From: Shinisaurus crocodilurus | Taxonomy: Eukaryota > Chordata > Lepidosauria > Squamata > Shinisauridae | Reading direction: 5' to 3' | DNA length: 64,000 bases | Assembly (NCBI GenBank): GCA_021292165.1 | Contig: CM037888.1 | Location: 28,013,140-28,077,139, forward strand | The notes under the pieces: generated by a model | Databases searched by the model: none | The model's input: only the letters and a program-made list of their open reading frames with translations | Told to the model about the DNA's origin: nothing | In this document: positions 62,601 through 64,000 of the stretch, piece after piece | Layout: every line of letters begins with the position of its first letter | Numbering within the stretch: position 1 is the stretch's first letter | Translations under genes and position numbers: made by a program

Positions 62601-64000
62601 CGTGGTGATAACCAGGCTGTGCATAAGGGGGGAAACTCTGCTTCCTCCGAACCACTATAAGACCGACTCCTTTCCATATCCTCTCCAACATGTCTTTCCC
62701 AAGGGCCCTCAGAATACTAGCACCAGCACTGGGCAGCTAGATCTAGAACCGTGGATCCCCAGTTCCTGTCCTGGCAGCTCCTGAAAGACTACTCCTATTT
62801 CAGCTCCTGCGCCCGCTACGACATGTGTGGCTGACTCACACAAGTTGTGAACGCTGTGGCTGATGCTTCTATTGTAACATGACCAAAGTTACTCAAACGG
62901 CAAGTCTTTGCATTACTTTGGGTTTGGACAAAGGTAAATGTCTCACAAGAGTGGCATGAGCTTGCATTACAGGGAGAACAGAAGGTGATATAAGCCCACT
63001 GCCATTCCTTAGTTTTTGATGGAACATATTCATCATCAAAAAAGCAAAAACAAAACAGTCCACCAAAAACGCATGCAGGTCCCCTGAGCTCGCAGCCATA
63101 TGCTGTGGGAAAATGTCACCAGTTAAGGATGTATTCATTTGCTGTTTTGAAAACTCTGTTTGATATTCATGCATTCCAAGTGTTTTGACCTAGATTTCGG
63201 TAGAGGCATTAGATCCAGAACTGAACGGGAAGCTAGACAGCTGTTGCTTGTGTAGTCAAAGGAAGAATCTAAAGTGAAGAAGGAGGGGGAAAGAAAGAAT
63301 AAAAAAAGAAAACATTTATTAATGCATGCCAACATTTTGCGCAGCCAATATGTTTAATACGAGATTAACTAATATAAGCATATGGGCCTGCATTTGTTGC
63401 AAGGCTTTAAAGAAAAGAACAAAGAACAAAGTTGGAAGTATCGAAAGTTCACGTGGAACGGAATTTGCACTTTCTCCTAGAAATGAAAGGCTTGGCGAAA
63501 TGGCAGCATCCTTTAATTATAAGCTCCTTGCTTAATGTCAAAACATTTAGGGTGGGTTTTTTTGTTGCTGTTGTGGGCGAGGGGCTATGTTAATGATAGA
63601 CCTTCTGCATGGCGCAAAATTAATATGCAAGTTGACAGCAGTGCTTAATTTCTTGAAAAAAGAGATGTCAGAGCTCAAATCTGTCTGGAAACACCACCCT
63701 CTGATCTGGATGCCTTTTCCTCTAATCCCTGATGGGGACTCTGTGTAATTACCTCATGCCGGTTAGTGATATGCACTCTGCACTTGCACAGGGAACCTTC
63801 AGCTATTTTTACTTCATACATTCCAAACTCTAACACTGAAAACAGCACTGCTCCCTGATGAGCTCTGGTTCAGTTGCGCAGTAGCACTCAAACTGTATGG
63901 ACTTCCTTTTTTCTTTTTCTTTTTCTGCTCCAAAAACGTCATTTCCACCTACTTGAAAGATTTCATCAACGTTGCCTCCAGAAAATCCTGCAAATTACTT
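62601..64000. other. Non-repetitive end of the window, candidate conserved noncoding
   Basis: No mobile element is recognised. 63140-63960 is AT-rich and repeat-free with aacaaagaacaaag (SOX-like), ggagattaac-type and aaattaatatgcaag words. No exon is recognised on either strand. Confidence 0.35.

Overview
This 64 kb window is vertebrate nuclear DNA, most likely from a squamate reptile (a lizard-like genome). The reasons are the abundant CR1 LINEs ending in ATTCTATG/TTCTTATG octamers, L2 LINEs, 5'-truncated L1s, a MIR/CORE-type SINE, a 5S-rRNA-headed SINE, many short palindromic hAT-type DNA elements ending CAGNGG, and dense microsatellites. The species cannot be named from sequence alone. 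I found no host protein-coding exon, no functional RNA gene and no CRISPR. The only coding similarity is decayed LINE ORF2: L1 at 15.8-17.6 kb and 24.9-25.7 kb, CR1 at several places, and L2 with a visible YADD motif at 61.2 kb. The window is probably intergenic or intronic.

Layout. 0-13 kb: CORE-SINEs, L2 tails, the first 5S- and Ala-SINEs and a CR1 end. 13-20 kb: SINEs interrupted by short hAT elements, an L1 3' half and a CR1 copy in 5'-inverted form. 20-26 kb: L2, CR1 nested in CR1, a foldback element, and an L1 inserted in another L1 with a 13-bp target duplication. 26-36 kb: hAT elements with 8-bp target duplications and CR1 copies. 36-44 kb: a TA-flanked element, an L2 end, two adjacent hairpins, and a foldback holding another palindromic element. 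44-50 kb: a palindromic element, a GC-rich TTA-flanked element and an inverted duplication with about 97% identical arms. 51-60 kb: a third CR1 type, a third copy of the near-perfect palindrome, an Ala-SINE carrying two DNA-element insertions, a long CR1 end and another 5S-SINE. 60-64 kb: an L2 reverse-transcriptase fragment split by GC-rich elements, a possible LTR, and non-repetitive sequence.

The unifying theme is parasitism between mobile elements. Three Pol III-headed SINE families (5S rRNA, tRNA-Ala(UGC), tRNA-like CORE) each end in the 3' tail of a different LINE also present here (CR1 type 1, CR1 type 2, L2). This implies three separate LINE/SINE partnerships in one genome. DNA elements repeatedly land inside these SINEs and LINEs and give a relative time order. 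Several non-repetitive stretches (about 13.9-14.5, 26.9-27.2, 43.6-44.2, 47.9-48.3, 54.1-54.7, 57.7-58.1 and 63.1-64 kb) have the look of conserved noncoding DNA, but that cannot be shown from one sequence.
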